Shown: positions 47,386-58,163 of the stretch, one piece after another
How the letters are laid out: the number at the start of each line of letters is the position of its first letter
Numbering within the stretch: the first letter of the stretch is position 1
Assembly (NCBI GenBank): GCA_900073065.1
Contig: FJOG01000003.1
Span: forward strand, 849,128 to 913,127
Direction of reading: 5' to 3'
DNA: 64,000 nt
Source: Phialocephala subalpina
Taxonomy: Eukaryota > Ascomycota > Leotiomycetes > Helotiales > Mollisiaceae
Program-made: the position numbers and the translations under genes
The notes under the pieces: model-generated
Told to the model about the DNA's origin: nothing
The model's input: the letters and a program-made list of their open reading frames with translations, nothing else
The model's database searches: none

Positions 47386-50300
47386 TCATCTCTTCTCCCC
47401 AAGTGTTTTCAACGTATCCCCCCTCAAATCCCTAATGACCTCGACCAACTTCCCGTCTCCCAACATCGCCACAATATCCCGTCCAGGCCTCATATATTCA
47501 CTCAAAACACTCAATCTATGAGCAACAATGATAACAGTATGACCTTTCCCCGTGAACTCTTCATCAATAATTCCATGAATAGTCGATTCCGTAGCATGAT
47601 CTAACGATGAAGTGACTTCGTCCAAGAGGACGATAGATTTGACTCCTCCAACTCGCATGGCGTTGGCTTTGATGATCCCTCGGCAGAGAGCGAAGAGTTG
47701 GCATTGCCCGACGGACAGCTCAGAGAATAATGAGATCTTGGTGTCAAGGATTGGGTGTTGGGCGAAATCTGGGACATTGACTTCTGTGTCGCTGGCGAGG
47801 AAATGTTTCCAGAGTCCACATCTCGCTAATCCATCGATCAGAATGTCGTCAGACAACGAAACTTCTGGATCTAGGTTGAAGCGCAAAGTCTCGTTTGACA
47901 GCAGCAGCGCATCCTGGGAGACGGTGATGAAGCACCGCTGCCGTAAGAAACCAAGTCGAACTCGAGAGATATCAACACCATCAACCTCGATCTTGCCGGA
48001 CTGCACCTCCAAGATCCGTAGAAGAGTCAGAAGTAGTGAGCTCTTCCCACTACCTGTACGCCCACAAACGATTACTCTTTGACCTGCTTCAATGTTCAGA
48101 CTGAGATTGCGAAGAGCAACAGAGTCGGCATGATACGATGCCGTAATATCTTTGATCTCGACCCCACCTTTACTTGGCCAACTCATATCCGGCTCGAAGT
48201 CCTCCCTTCCCGTTCCCTCAGACGACGTCTCTTTCTCGAGGCCTTTCAACCTTGCAACAGCACCAAGCGAGATTTCAAGCGTAGTCCAATTCTCCACCAG
48301 CTTCAGCAACGTCGTATTTGCAACTAACATGATATTCAGGCCGACTCCTACTTGACCACCACTGATCCTTCCTCGGAAAATCACAGCGATTGCTACAACG
48401 CTAGATGCGAGAGCCGCTGCTAAGAGATCAAGGACGATGTTAAGCCAGCGCTGGAGGGAGAGGAGGAGGAAGTCGGGACGTTGAGAGTTGGAGACGCGGA
48501 GAATGTTTTCGTCAATTGTTTGGCGGCGCCAGGTGAAGGCGCGGATTGTTTCGAGACCTTCAATCTAGAAAAGTGTTAGTTGAGAGGTGGAACATTGTGA
48601 CTGCAAGGAAGTCCATTTGACGTAGGACATTCAGCGCTCCGGGCGGGGCGGGGCGGGGCGGCATGGAGGAAGGCACATGAAGTAGTTCCAAAGAACCGAC
48701 ATGTGAGAAATCATGAATATCCAAAACCCCCACGAACTTTCTCACAAGAAAAGTGTAGGCTTACAGATTCCAAAAAGCTTGAAAAAACCTCAGCACGAGA
48801 CTCCAGTTCCAAAAATCTCAACTGCCTCGATGTCCTCAGGTATATCTTTTGTACGAGGTACACTAACAGCATACAAGCTGGTAGAGACATCGCGAGATAT
48901 TTCTGAGCTATGAAGAGGAGAACGGCCTGCATGAAGAGCTTGAAGACCTCTAAGAAGGATCAGTACTCGCTTACAGATCTAGGAGAATAAGAGATAACAC
49001 TCACGAACTCCCACATTCGAAAATGTTGTTGGCAAATTTTTATCAATGAGTTGAATATCTTGGCTGAATCTAGTCGCTGTTAGCTTTGGGCAAGCAAGTG
49101 TGAGGGAGGTCCTTGCCTGTTTAGGATTGAGCCGTTGTCGGTCCTGGAGAAGAACGATATCGGTGCGTTTGTCACGATATCTAGCAGCCGTTGATGTAGT
49201 CTGAATCCTGATTGAGGAGCAAGTATAGTAAGAGTGGACCTGGGAAGCTTAGGAAAGGTGTCCCGTGTTTAGGGAGATGTCCATTAATTACATACCACAC
49301 TTGAAGGCTGGTTAACGCCCAGGACATTACCGACAAGGACAGAAAGCCCAAGATCCAAAATATGGGACTACTGCCGTTGGACTGGGTCCACAGCTGAAGC
49401 CAATATTGCGGGATAGTGATGAAGAAAGAATACGCAACCGTGAAGCCATTGACAAGCAGAATGTTGGCCAGCCCAGCAAAACCAACGTAGTAGCCTGTCA
49501 TCAAATCAGCCATGACAATGGATTTACACACAGAACATACCATAAAGAGCAAGATCGCCTGTCTGTCTTGAAAGATCCACCTCAGCCTCATCCCTCGCTC
49601 GCATCTGGGCGCTCAATCTGTCAAAGCCCGCTACCAACGCACTAGCACTCCCCTCTTTCGTTCTCGGAACAAACTTCATGATCGTGCTCGATTTGGTCTT
49701 AAGCTCCTGCCAAGTCCCTTGCTCTTTCACCCCGCCATCGCCGAGGATCACGATCTGATCTGCTGCTTGGAAATACTGAGCTACAGTCATGTCAGTCAAA
49801 GACACCATATCTTGGACTAGAGAACTTACTCGAATTTGCAACTAGAACAACCGTAGTTCTAAGACGCTTGAATAATCCTGTAGATCCGAATAGGGATTCG
49901 AATATGTTGTGCTCGGTTTCGCCGTCCAATCCACTGAAGCAATCATCTAACAACACAATCTCACATCTCGCAAACAAAGCCCTCGCGAGAGCAACTCTCT
50001 GTCTCTGGCCGCCACTCAGATTCATTCCCCTGCTACCAATCTCCGTCTCCTCACCATCCCTCAACGCCTCAAAATCATGGCTCAGACAACACACTTCCAC
50101 CACTTCTTTGTACCACCTCTCGTCGTCTCCCGGTTCTGTCATACCAAGTATGACTTTTTTGGCACTCCCACTAGGAAGCCAGGGTCTCTGAGAACAGTAT
50201 GCTATCTTTTTGGTAGAAACTTTGATGCAACCTGCAGCAGGTGAGACTTCGCCTAGTACAGAGCGGAGGAGAGTCGATTTCCCGCTCCCTACTGGGCCTG

Positions 50301-52443
50301 AGATGATGGTTAGTGAACCCCCAAGCATTTCCAAATTGACATTCTCCAAAACAGGCTTCTTCTCCCCAATCCTCAAGTCCCGGATCTCAATCGCTAAACT
50401 CTGGTCATCTGTTTCATCACTCGGGACAGTTTTTGGAAACAACCCTCGAAAATCGTGTAAAGCAGGTCGAAGCAGAAATGTTTGGATCCTCTCAAATCCA
50501 GCCATTGCCCCAATCGCCTTCGGAACAATAGTCATAACCATATTCGCTGGATGAGTTACCATACTCAGAATAGCCATCGTTGTGAACGCTGTTTCTGTAT
50601 CAAGACTTCGGCCGCGGATTCCTGCTATGACTGCATAGATCACTAGGGTAACTGCTGGTGAAATTATCCCGAGAGCATTCGCTGCATGCCCATTGACGTC
50701 AGTTTAAAAGTAGGAGGAGGGGATGTAAGGAAGAGACGAACCGGACGCGTTATAGTAAACCTGCATCCATCTCAATTTCGATGCAGCGTAGAGTTCTTGC
50801 TCACGAAGTTCCTGAATCCGAATGGCGAGGTAACTCTGGAATCCAAGCATCTTGATCGTTTTCATAGAGCTGAGCATCGAACTAGTGGCTGCTACTCGGG
50901 CTTGCGTTGCGCTATTCCATGCTTTCTGACGAGGCTGGAGATTTTTTGCTACATAACGACTAACTCGAGAACAGACTTTCAATCGTCAATGTGAGACCAA
51001 AAACCCCAGAGCGGATGAAGAAACTTACGAAAGATAAGAAATAGCAGCAAAGGCCAAATCCAACCGACTTCACTAGCTAGCAAAACGATACCGATAACCA
51101 CTTCAAAAACCTGAGCCCATGTTTCATGAAACATCTCTGCCATGCCGTCGAGACTGTCCGCATCGGTGCTCATGAGGGTTGTGGATTCGCCATTATCGTA
51201 TGATATGCTGGGTGAGTTCATAGTCTTGTCGTGGATGAGGCCCACGAGGGCACTGCGAGTCAAGAGCTTCAACTTGTTCAACCGCTGTTGGTAGATTCCT
51301 GTTGAGATCTGACATTTGTCAGTGGGTTGTGGAGGGAAGGAGGGTGGAGACTGACAGCAAGACCAACGTAGACTGCAATGGCCGACACGATCAGCCAATA
51401 ACCACGGTTGCTCCCTGAACCGGCAGAGGATGTGAGGACGAATCTGATAGACTCCTTAATCAGAACCGGCTGCGAGTATCGAAAGACGATTAGGAACAAT
51501 CTTGGTATGATAGCTGCGATGAATGGCTTTCTGATGCATTTGAACAATGTGAGAGGCAAAGTTCTTCTCGATTCGGGCTTGGCTGTTTGTTTGGTGAGCA
51601 ATGATAAGGAAGTTCTCAAGGATATCGACACACCTCGCTGGTCCCATGCTTGAAGTATCCCCCTCCTCGTGGCTTTTGGCCTCAACTCTTGACTGAGAGG
51701 AGGCAAATCCTGATCAATAAGTATATTCTTGTACCCTTGAATGAGAATGGGATTGATCCAGCTAAAGAACACCCTGCTCAAGACCCCACTTGTTTCTTCT
51801 GGAGATTGAGACTTATTGGTCGCGCCATCTACTAGAAGTCTGTTCCGGCACTCAAGAATTAGAAGAGCGAAATGGAACATGCATCGAAGGGCAATTAGGT
51901 GTGAGGAGTACGGAGGGAGGCCAGATGGGATGGTAAGAAGGATGACGTCGCAGAGGATGGAGGAGATGAGGTAGAGAGTTGCTAGATCCGAGGGACGGAG
52001 AGAGCGACGTTGCGAGAGAAATAGTAAGAGGCCCAGGCCGAGGTCTGCGAAGATCGAAATGAGGATTGACGCTACCAAAGGCGTCTCGTTTTGAGTGGGC
52101 GAGGTTAAATAATTGATCAAATAGATTAACGAGATGATCGAGAGTAGTATTGCAAGCATCTGTGATGTTATATATCAGCATTGGGGTTTCGGTGGAATGT
52201 GAGGTGAGAGGTACTGACAGATTTGAGGGGTCCCTGCCAACTTGAAACAGCCTCAATGCTGCATTTACGAAGCTGTTGAAGTCTGAAAGGGAGATATATG
52301 AGGAAGACGATGGCTGAAATTATAGTTGCAGTAAAGACAATGTCTGTAGGGTCCCACGACACAACTTTTTGTGGAAAGCTGCTCGAGAAAATGCGGCCCT
52401 GATGAGAAGTCGTTGTGCCGGCTCCATCCTCGTAGAGAGACAT
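47386..52443 (-). CDS. Full-length ABC transporter, ABCC (MRP-like) type
   Basis: Twelve exons: 52443-52219, 52159-51634, 51582-51356, 51308-51029, 50975-50742, 50681-49830, 49780-49541, 49494-49296, 49239-49117, 49069-49005, 48949-48765 and 48564-47386; 1444 aa. Hydrophobic N-terminal spans precede TMD1. NBD1 has Walker A GPVGSGKS (626-633), signature LSGGQ (719-723) and Walker B ending LLDD in place of LLDE, as is usual for ABCC proteins. NBD2 has GRTGSGKS (1220-1227), signature LSVGQ (1335-1339) and a normal LLDE. ABCC pumps export organic anions and glutathione conjugates at the plasma or vacuolar membrane. Intron 9 has a GC donor (49116-49115). The intron between exons 2 and 3 is 51 nt and in frame, so it could be retained. 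Confidence 0.92.
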
Positions 52444-53540
52444 ATTCTTTTAGCAAGATGGCTGCTCAGCTAGATACCACAACCCTGTTGGGCGCTCCTG
52501 CCATTCCAGTGTAGCTAATCAAGGCTGAAGCTCAAGAGTGGGGCAAGCACGTCAGCTGGCGATTGCCTTCCAGTCGAGAACGACTGCTGCTGCCGCGAAC
52601 AAACTCACTGTAGTTCAACTTGTTGAGGTTCTGGATTGCATACGACTTGTATCTTCAAAAGAAGCAGTTGATATTTTTGAGTCCAGAGGTGGGTGCAGAA
52701 GCTAGCCTGTTTAGGCAGGAGACCATGAGGCGTAGCAATGATCTTCGATGATGCGACTTCTGAAAGATAGCCTAGACATTTTTAGTGACGTTTCTTGAGA
52801 TGAGATTGACTAATGATTGTGCTTACTTCGGAAGGAGTATCGATTGGTCTTGCAGTATAGGTAGGAGCTGATCTTGAGACCTTCACCTCGCCGGCAAGGT
52901 TCTTGCCCTCTAGATATTTAGGAGATACATAAATTATGTTTCACGTTTTCATTGACAGGCGAGGTAATATATTTGCAGGAGGGCTTCAGCGATATATAGA
53001 TCATGAGATGAGATAAAATAAAGGAAAGGAAGAGGTTTGAAACATAGGTCAAATACGAGATGCACAGACATCTCGCTGTTGCCCGATCAACCACCTTCAA
53101 AAGTGTCAGGGGACAAAGTCAACGAATAATATGGAAACTTGGAAATCGATTTATAAATATATAAGATCTTTATGTACGGTAGAACATTACATCGGGTATC
53201 ATTGAACTTGAATGTTGTTTCGCTCCTGAACGCTCATCATCTCATCTCTTTTCTATCCTTTCCACACCCAAAATCCGCACTCCACCAGCGTTTGCCTGCC
53301 TCTTCGTAGCTCGAGCTAGTGCTCTGAGCCGCACGGGTAAGACAAGAGCTGGTGAGTTTCCCCAAGAGTATTACCACAAGAACCAAGCAGCCTCGAAGGA
53401 CTTTTTGGAAGCCAGGATTGGCAGCTTCATTGTGTTAGCTCGGACTAGCATAACGATGGAAGCAAATCTCACCATTGATTCACCTCGGATTCCTCAAAGA
53501 CTCCCACTCAAATTACACGAACCCCACCCGTGACAGCTAA
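52444..53540. other. Intergenic: ABC transporter upstream region and Kelch gene 3' flank
   Basis: No coding region, RNA gene or element recognised. Confidence 0.45.
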
Positions 53541-55561
53541 TTAAGGCAGCTCATGATGCTGTCTGGCATCCAACTCGCTCGCGAAGTGCTGATTGGCCGT
53601 GGCTCCATACTGGTTTTCAGGTGTAGGCATCTGATGTGCCATTGGCTCTGCAGGAGCTTCCGACATTGGCGTCTGGTTCGCACTTTGGTACTTGTAATCA
53701 ATGACCGGGTAGCCATTAACAGTCGAGGGTGTGGTGCCAGCAGCGGTCGAGTTTCCGTTCAGCTCAGCGAGATTCTGCTTTCGGCTTCGACGTCGGTACA
53801 AGAACCATCCCAATCCAGCGAGAATCGCAAGTCCGGCAACACCACCTACAACTCCGCCTGCAATAGCACCTGTATTGGATGACTTGTCGGGCGTTGGAGT
53901 TGGGGTGGTCGTCGAGGTGCCTGGTGTGGAAGATGTTGTCGCTGTGAAATGGGTCGTCTGGAACAAAGTTTGCAGCTCAGTTGAGCCCCAAGTAACAGGA
54001 TCGCGAGAGCTATATCTTGTTTAGCATATATGCAACAGAATCAGGTTCATGGAAGACATACTTTGACGCATAGTACGTCTTCACTGGAGTTGACTGCTCA
54101 TAAACAGCAGCATTCGCATTATACTCGCTCGACCATGTCAATGTGCTCATGTCGAAAATGGCCAGGCCTTGCGTGAATTGATCCGCGGTTGCAAAGGTTG
54201 CTTTGTCCAAAGATGGTGCCTCAGAACTCGTACTGTCCGCCAATGAATCGACACCACCAATGACCAACATTTGTCTGTTTCCAACGGTATGGCAGCTATG
54301 GCCATGTCGAGGGTGTGCGGGCGAATACTGGACCTTAATCCACTCAAATGCGGGCAATGTGAGAATGTATATTTCATCAAATGGTAGAGCCGCAGATCCA
54401 AGATTGCTTCCCCAGCCCGCGTACATGAATCTGCGTTTGGATTAGGACAATGCATAGTATTTCAGAGGAATAAATGCTTACATCTCGTATGTCTGATTGG
54501 TGGAGTTGATTCCAGTAGCACAAAACTCGATCCGGCTCTCTGGAATATTTCCCGTAGCCGTCTGATTGTAGAACTTGCCGCTGGCTGGATCGTAGATGGT
54601 GAGCTTGGAAAAGGAGCGGAGACCCGATCCTGCCGTGTAACCATTCAGATTCGAAATGTCACCACCAAGCAGGATATAGATGCCTTCGGGGCCGAAAGAT
54701 GGGACGTAATGGAGTACTCCTCGCTCCGCAGTGCCGTTAAAATTGTATCCTGCCGCGCTGGAGTTCGTGAAGGTGCCGGTCGTCATATTGTATGACACAA
54801 TTCCGGATACTGGTTTGGACGACGAAACGTTCACAGTCGCTGGACTCGTCAAACTGTTGACGTATCCACCAATTGTAAAGGCAGCATCGCCTCCCCATGT
54901 TGACAGTCCTTGGTATGGCCGTGTAAAATTGTCCTGAAGTTCTGTCGTTGCTGCTGAGACTGCGCTCCACGTTCCTCCTCCCTGGCCATCCAGTGCAAAT
55001 TGCCATAATCCTAACGCATATGGTGACGGAGTATTGAACCGTGGAGCCGCTCCAGCGAAACCAGCAAGGAGTACATTGTTCTTCGCATCGTACCAAAGAC
55101 TTCCGTCGTCAAGATTCGGTGTACCGCTTGGTTTCGAGTTCGAGTTTATCGTTACGGACGTGTTGGTCCAGGATGTGGAGAGGTCTATCGAAAGAGTCGT
55201 TGTGGCTGAGACAAATTAGAGTCGTAACCGGTAGTAGGAGCCGTTGTAAAGACATACAATATTCATATACCGGTGAGCCACCGCTCGAATATGAAAACGC
55301 TCCTCCATCGATATACACGAAGTTGCCTGCCACAACCGCTATTGTTGAAGAATTGTTAGCTTTACATGCACTTAAACACCAGCAGATAGAAATCAAGAAG
55401 TACTCACATCCATGGTATGCCCTTCGCAAAAAGTTCGCGGCGTTGGCCGTCGTCCCTGCCTGCTGTCGAACTTCAATGTCTCGCGTCGCGAGAATGGGGT
55501 TTTCTTGACCGAGCACACACGAGGCCAAAGCTCCAAGGGAACCCCACAACGAAACCCTCAT
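53541..55561 (-). CDS. Secreted, single-span membrane Kelch-type beta-propeller protein
   Basis: Five exons: 55561-55408, 55338-55258, 55205-54482, 54430-54062 and 54009-53541, 598 aa. The ATG at 55561 gives a signal peptide (MRVSLWGSLGALASCVLGQ). The ectodomain has Kelch-type blades such as VVAGNFVYIDGGAFSYSS, YDAKNNVLLAGFAG, AFTIGGYVNSL, YILLGGDISNLNG and HSCHTVGNRQMLVIGGVDS. A Thr/Pro-rich stalk then leads to a TM helix (AIAGGVVGGVAGLAILAGLG) and a basic RRRSRK stop-transfer signal. A Tyr/Pro/Gln-rich cytoplasmic tail ends at HHELP. This is the layout of fungal galactose-oxidase-like/Kelch plasma-membrane proteins of unclear role. Many NxS/T sequons agree with extracellular exposure. Intron 1 (69 nt) is in frame without a stop, so retention would add 23 residues. 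Confidence 0.87.
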
Positions 55562-56923
55562 GATTGATGGATTTGAACAAGTGAAACAAATAAAAATCAA
55601 TAGACACGACTTACAAGTAGGAGAAAGGAAGGAGAGCGACGGCAGGATTGTAGAGGAGCACAAATAGGTAAGCAGGCGTCAGTACAACGTTCGAGGAAGC
55701 GCGCTGCGCCGCAGAAGTCTGCCACAGGAGAAGTTTATAAATACCGTATAATTTGCCTCAACTCCATCTAAGCAAGTTTCCAGAACTCAATTGGCTGCTC
55801 ACGGTAGTCCCTGGTGATTTGTACGTGATTCTCAAAAATGCGGAGGCATTTGGGGGGGCTGAGAGGCTTAAGGAGACACGGTAGCGGCGTTCCGCAGCAG
55901 CCCTCATTGGGCCCAGAATACGAAGAGAGCGCCACATGGCTGCAGACCCTAGGATTGAAATTGCCATGATTTTCAGCCATTCCCGAAAAAGAAGGATGTT
56001 ACACGAAAGGTAGGACATAAGTTTGATGATCGGCTGCGATTCTGTATTTCGAATGTTTTTACAAGAGAGAAGAGAAGAGCAAGCATTCTGTCAAAAGATT
56101 CAAGAATGCTTAATCTGCCAGCGCTAACTGCGTCTGGAATAGCTCTGGTGATTTGCACCTGAGGCATCAACCACACATGGTCACGTGCAGCACTTCAAAG
56201 CATCGAACAATGAATACGTACTTATTCTTGAGGTATTTTGCGGACAGTGACAGAGTTCGTGCTGGAAGGAAATTGTTGAAGTAAGACGATAGATAAGAGG
56301 GTTAAAGCGCAAGGCCCAATCCTTGATCGAGGTGACTCATGCCTGCGTAGCTATATATTGCAATAAATAAATGAAATGTCCTTATTGAAGCTGCTCAGAT
56401 ATTTGTATGATATCAGTGAACAACTTTCAAGCAGTTGAGGAGTAGTGCATTGATATAATAAGAGTTTCGAGCTGATGGATCGAACATCCCCCTATTGTCC
56501 GTAAGCGAGAACAACCTCGACCAATTCATCATAAATCCAATTCACCGCATCACCAAGTCACCATTATTTTAATTCACCATAACACCGACCTTCGATCAAG
56601 GCTTTACAGCCATTTGGCACACTACCTTCTCGCAGAAACAGCATTCCATTGTCGATATCCAACTTGAAGACCGAGATCTTGTCCCTAAGTGAGCCGCGAA
56701 TCAACAACCTCAACTTCGCCAAATCGGGAAACGGGCTAGGATCCGCAGCCCCGCCATCTCAAGATTGCTGACGCGCTTACAAACCAACACGTCCTCATCA
56801 AAACAAGCTCGCGTTGTCCCTCCCCAACTCGAAGACCGAACCACCTCGTGTTGACTTTCAAGAACCTCATAAACTCCTTCAACTATCCTAAAACAACATC
56901 AAACCTTCTCGCAATACCTTCGC
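55562..56923. other. Divergent intergenic region before the acidic protein gene
   Basis: Contains promoters of the Kelch gene and of the plus-strand acidic protein gene. C/A-rich sequence before 57125 resembles a fungal 5' leader. Nothing else recognised. Confidence 0.4.
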
Positions 56924-57973
56924 ATGATCTTGACACACCTGCGGTCCATCTCAGTCTCGCCAGATCGATATCGCGTTGCCCCCCCTTCAAGTCATACATC
57001 GGACCACCTCCTCTCCTCCAGCGCGCTTACACAAGACGCCATAGCCAGTATCAACAAAATTTCCCCACAAAAACATCAACAACACGCGCGTGCGCCAATC
57101 GTAATCTCCCACAACAACACCAAAATGCGCACCACAAGCGGCTCATTCTCGCCTTCAGACAACGCAGCAGCCCCGAAACCCCCCACGTTGACCCCTTACG
57201 CCAAACACTACCACGCCGCCTGTCTGCACATGTGGGACCCCGTCACCAATCCAGTCCTGAATGCCGACCCCGAACACCCAGCCCAGATAGTGCTCGCTGT
57301 ACTCGAAGACGACACAGCAATAATGCTCATCCAGCATCCCCGTTGGTGCGCAAACTGCGTTGCCTCCCGAACAAAAGGGTTGGAGGCGAGGTTTGCTGGA
57401 AGGACATCGGACATCGAAAACCATCCAGACGTTCAAGATCAAGAAGCTGCCGGTAGGGCGAAAAGTTATCTTGATGGGGTAATTCACGGACGGGTCCAGG
57501 CACTGAGTCTTCCCTTGGAGGCCATCACCCCTGAAGATGATGATCATGATGAGGGAGGTCAAGAGACTCAGGTAGCAGGCAGTGATGTGGGGAGTCAAGA
57601 GACTCAAGTAGCAGACAGTGATGCGATGGAAATCGATAGCAAGCCCATGGCTATGGACCCCAAGACCGACGACACTGAGGACACCTTTGACGTGCATGAG
57701 CTCCTCGCTACAGTTGGAGCTTTATATGCGAAAATCCAGGCCGAGGACGCAGCCAAAGAAGACATGGATAACTTCTGCTTGCAATTTGGGGAGCAACAAA
57801 TTGTTGAAGAAGATGAATTGGACAAAGCGTTCAGAGAATGGTTCGAGGAACAGGCGCTATGGGAGGAGGGCGAGAAATATGGTATGGGTGTTCAGGGAAG
57901 GCTTGAGAGTGAGGCGATGGAGGAAGAGGACTTTGAGGAGAGAGAATTGCTGATGATGGATGCGCTTTTGTGA
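56924..57973 (+). CDS. Acidic protein of unknown function
   Basis: Single-exon ORF of 349 aa from 56924; a second ATG at 57125 (MRTTSGSFSPSDN) is a likelier start because the sequence before it is low-complexity and C-rich like a leader, giving 282 aa. The central part has a small conserved-looking domain (YHAACLHMWDPVTNPV, LIQHPRWCANCVASR with paired Cys, FAGRTSDIENHPDVQDQEA). The C-terminal half is strongly acidic and helical (REWFEEQALWEEGEKYG, EEEDFEERELLMMDAL). A 36-nt tandem duplication lies at about 57558-57623, giving two QETQVAxSD units. No known family recognised. No signal peptide or TM. Confidence 0.65.
   Translation: MILTHLRSISVSPDRYRVAPPSSHTSDHLLSSSALTQDAIASINKISPQKHQQHARAPIVISHNNTKMRTTSGSFSPSDNAAAPKPPTLTPYAKHYHAACLHMWDPVTNPVLNADPEHPAQIVLAVLEDDTAIMLIQHPRWCANCVASRTKGLEARFAGRTSDIENHPDVQDQEAAGRAKSYLDGVIHGRVQALSLPLEAITPEDDDHDEGGQETQVAGSDVGSQETQVADSDAMEIDSKPMAMDPKTDDTEDTFDVHELLATVGALYAKIQAEDAAKEDMDNFCLQFGEQQIVEEDELDKAFREWFEEQALWEEGEKYGMGVQGRLESEAMEEEDFEERELLMMDALL
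57558..57623 (+). repeat. 36-nt tandem duplication in coding sequence
   Basis: Copies of GTCAAGAGACTCA... at 57558-57587 and 57594-57623 differ at two positions (30 nt each, 6-nt spacer) and keep the reading frame. Confidence 0.7.
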
Positions 57974-58163
57974 CCTACTTGGTCAATGTGATTTGCTTTC
58001 AATTTGTGGGGATGGGTTGGAGTAATGTCAGATAGTATCGGGAGAATGGGTCTGGATGAATCGATGGATTAGCGTTGGCGCAAGGGCGTGGGATTAGATA
58101 CCCACATAGTACACAAATGAATGATGATGAACTTATGATTTGCAAATCCCTCATCTGTGACAC
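57974..58163. other. Convergent spacer
   Basis: Short space between the acidic protein gene and the 3' end of the F-box gene. Nothing recognised. Confidence 0.4.

Noticed and set aside
56848..57456. 202-aa plus-strand ORF starting before the acidic protein
   Set aside because: Basic low-complexity frame overlapping the better-supported acidic protein frame.
57155..57697. 180-aa minus-strand ORF
   Set aside because: Antisense of the acidic protein gene; cysteine/valine-rich product without motif.
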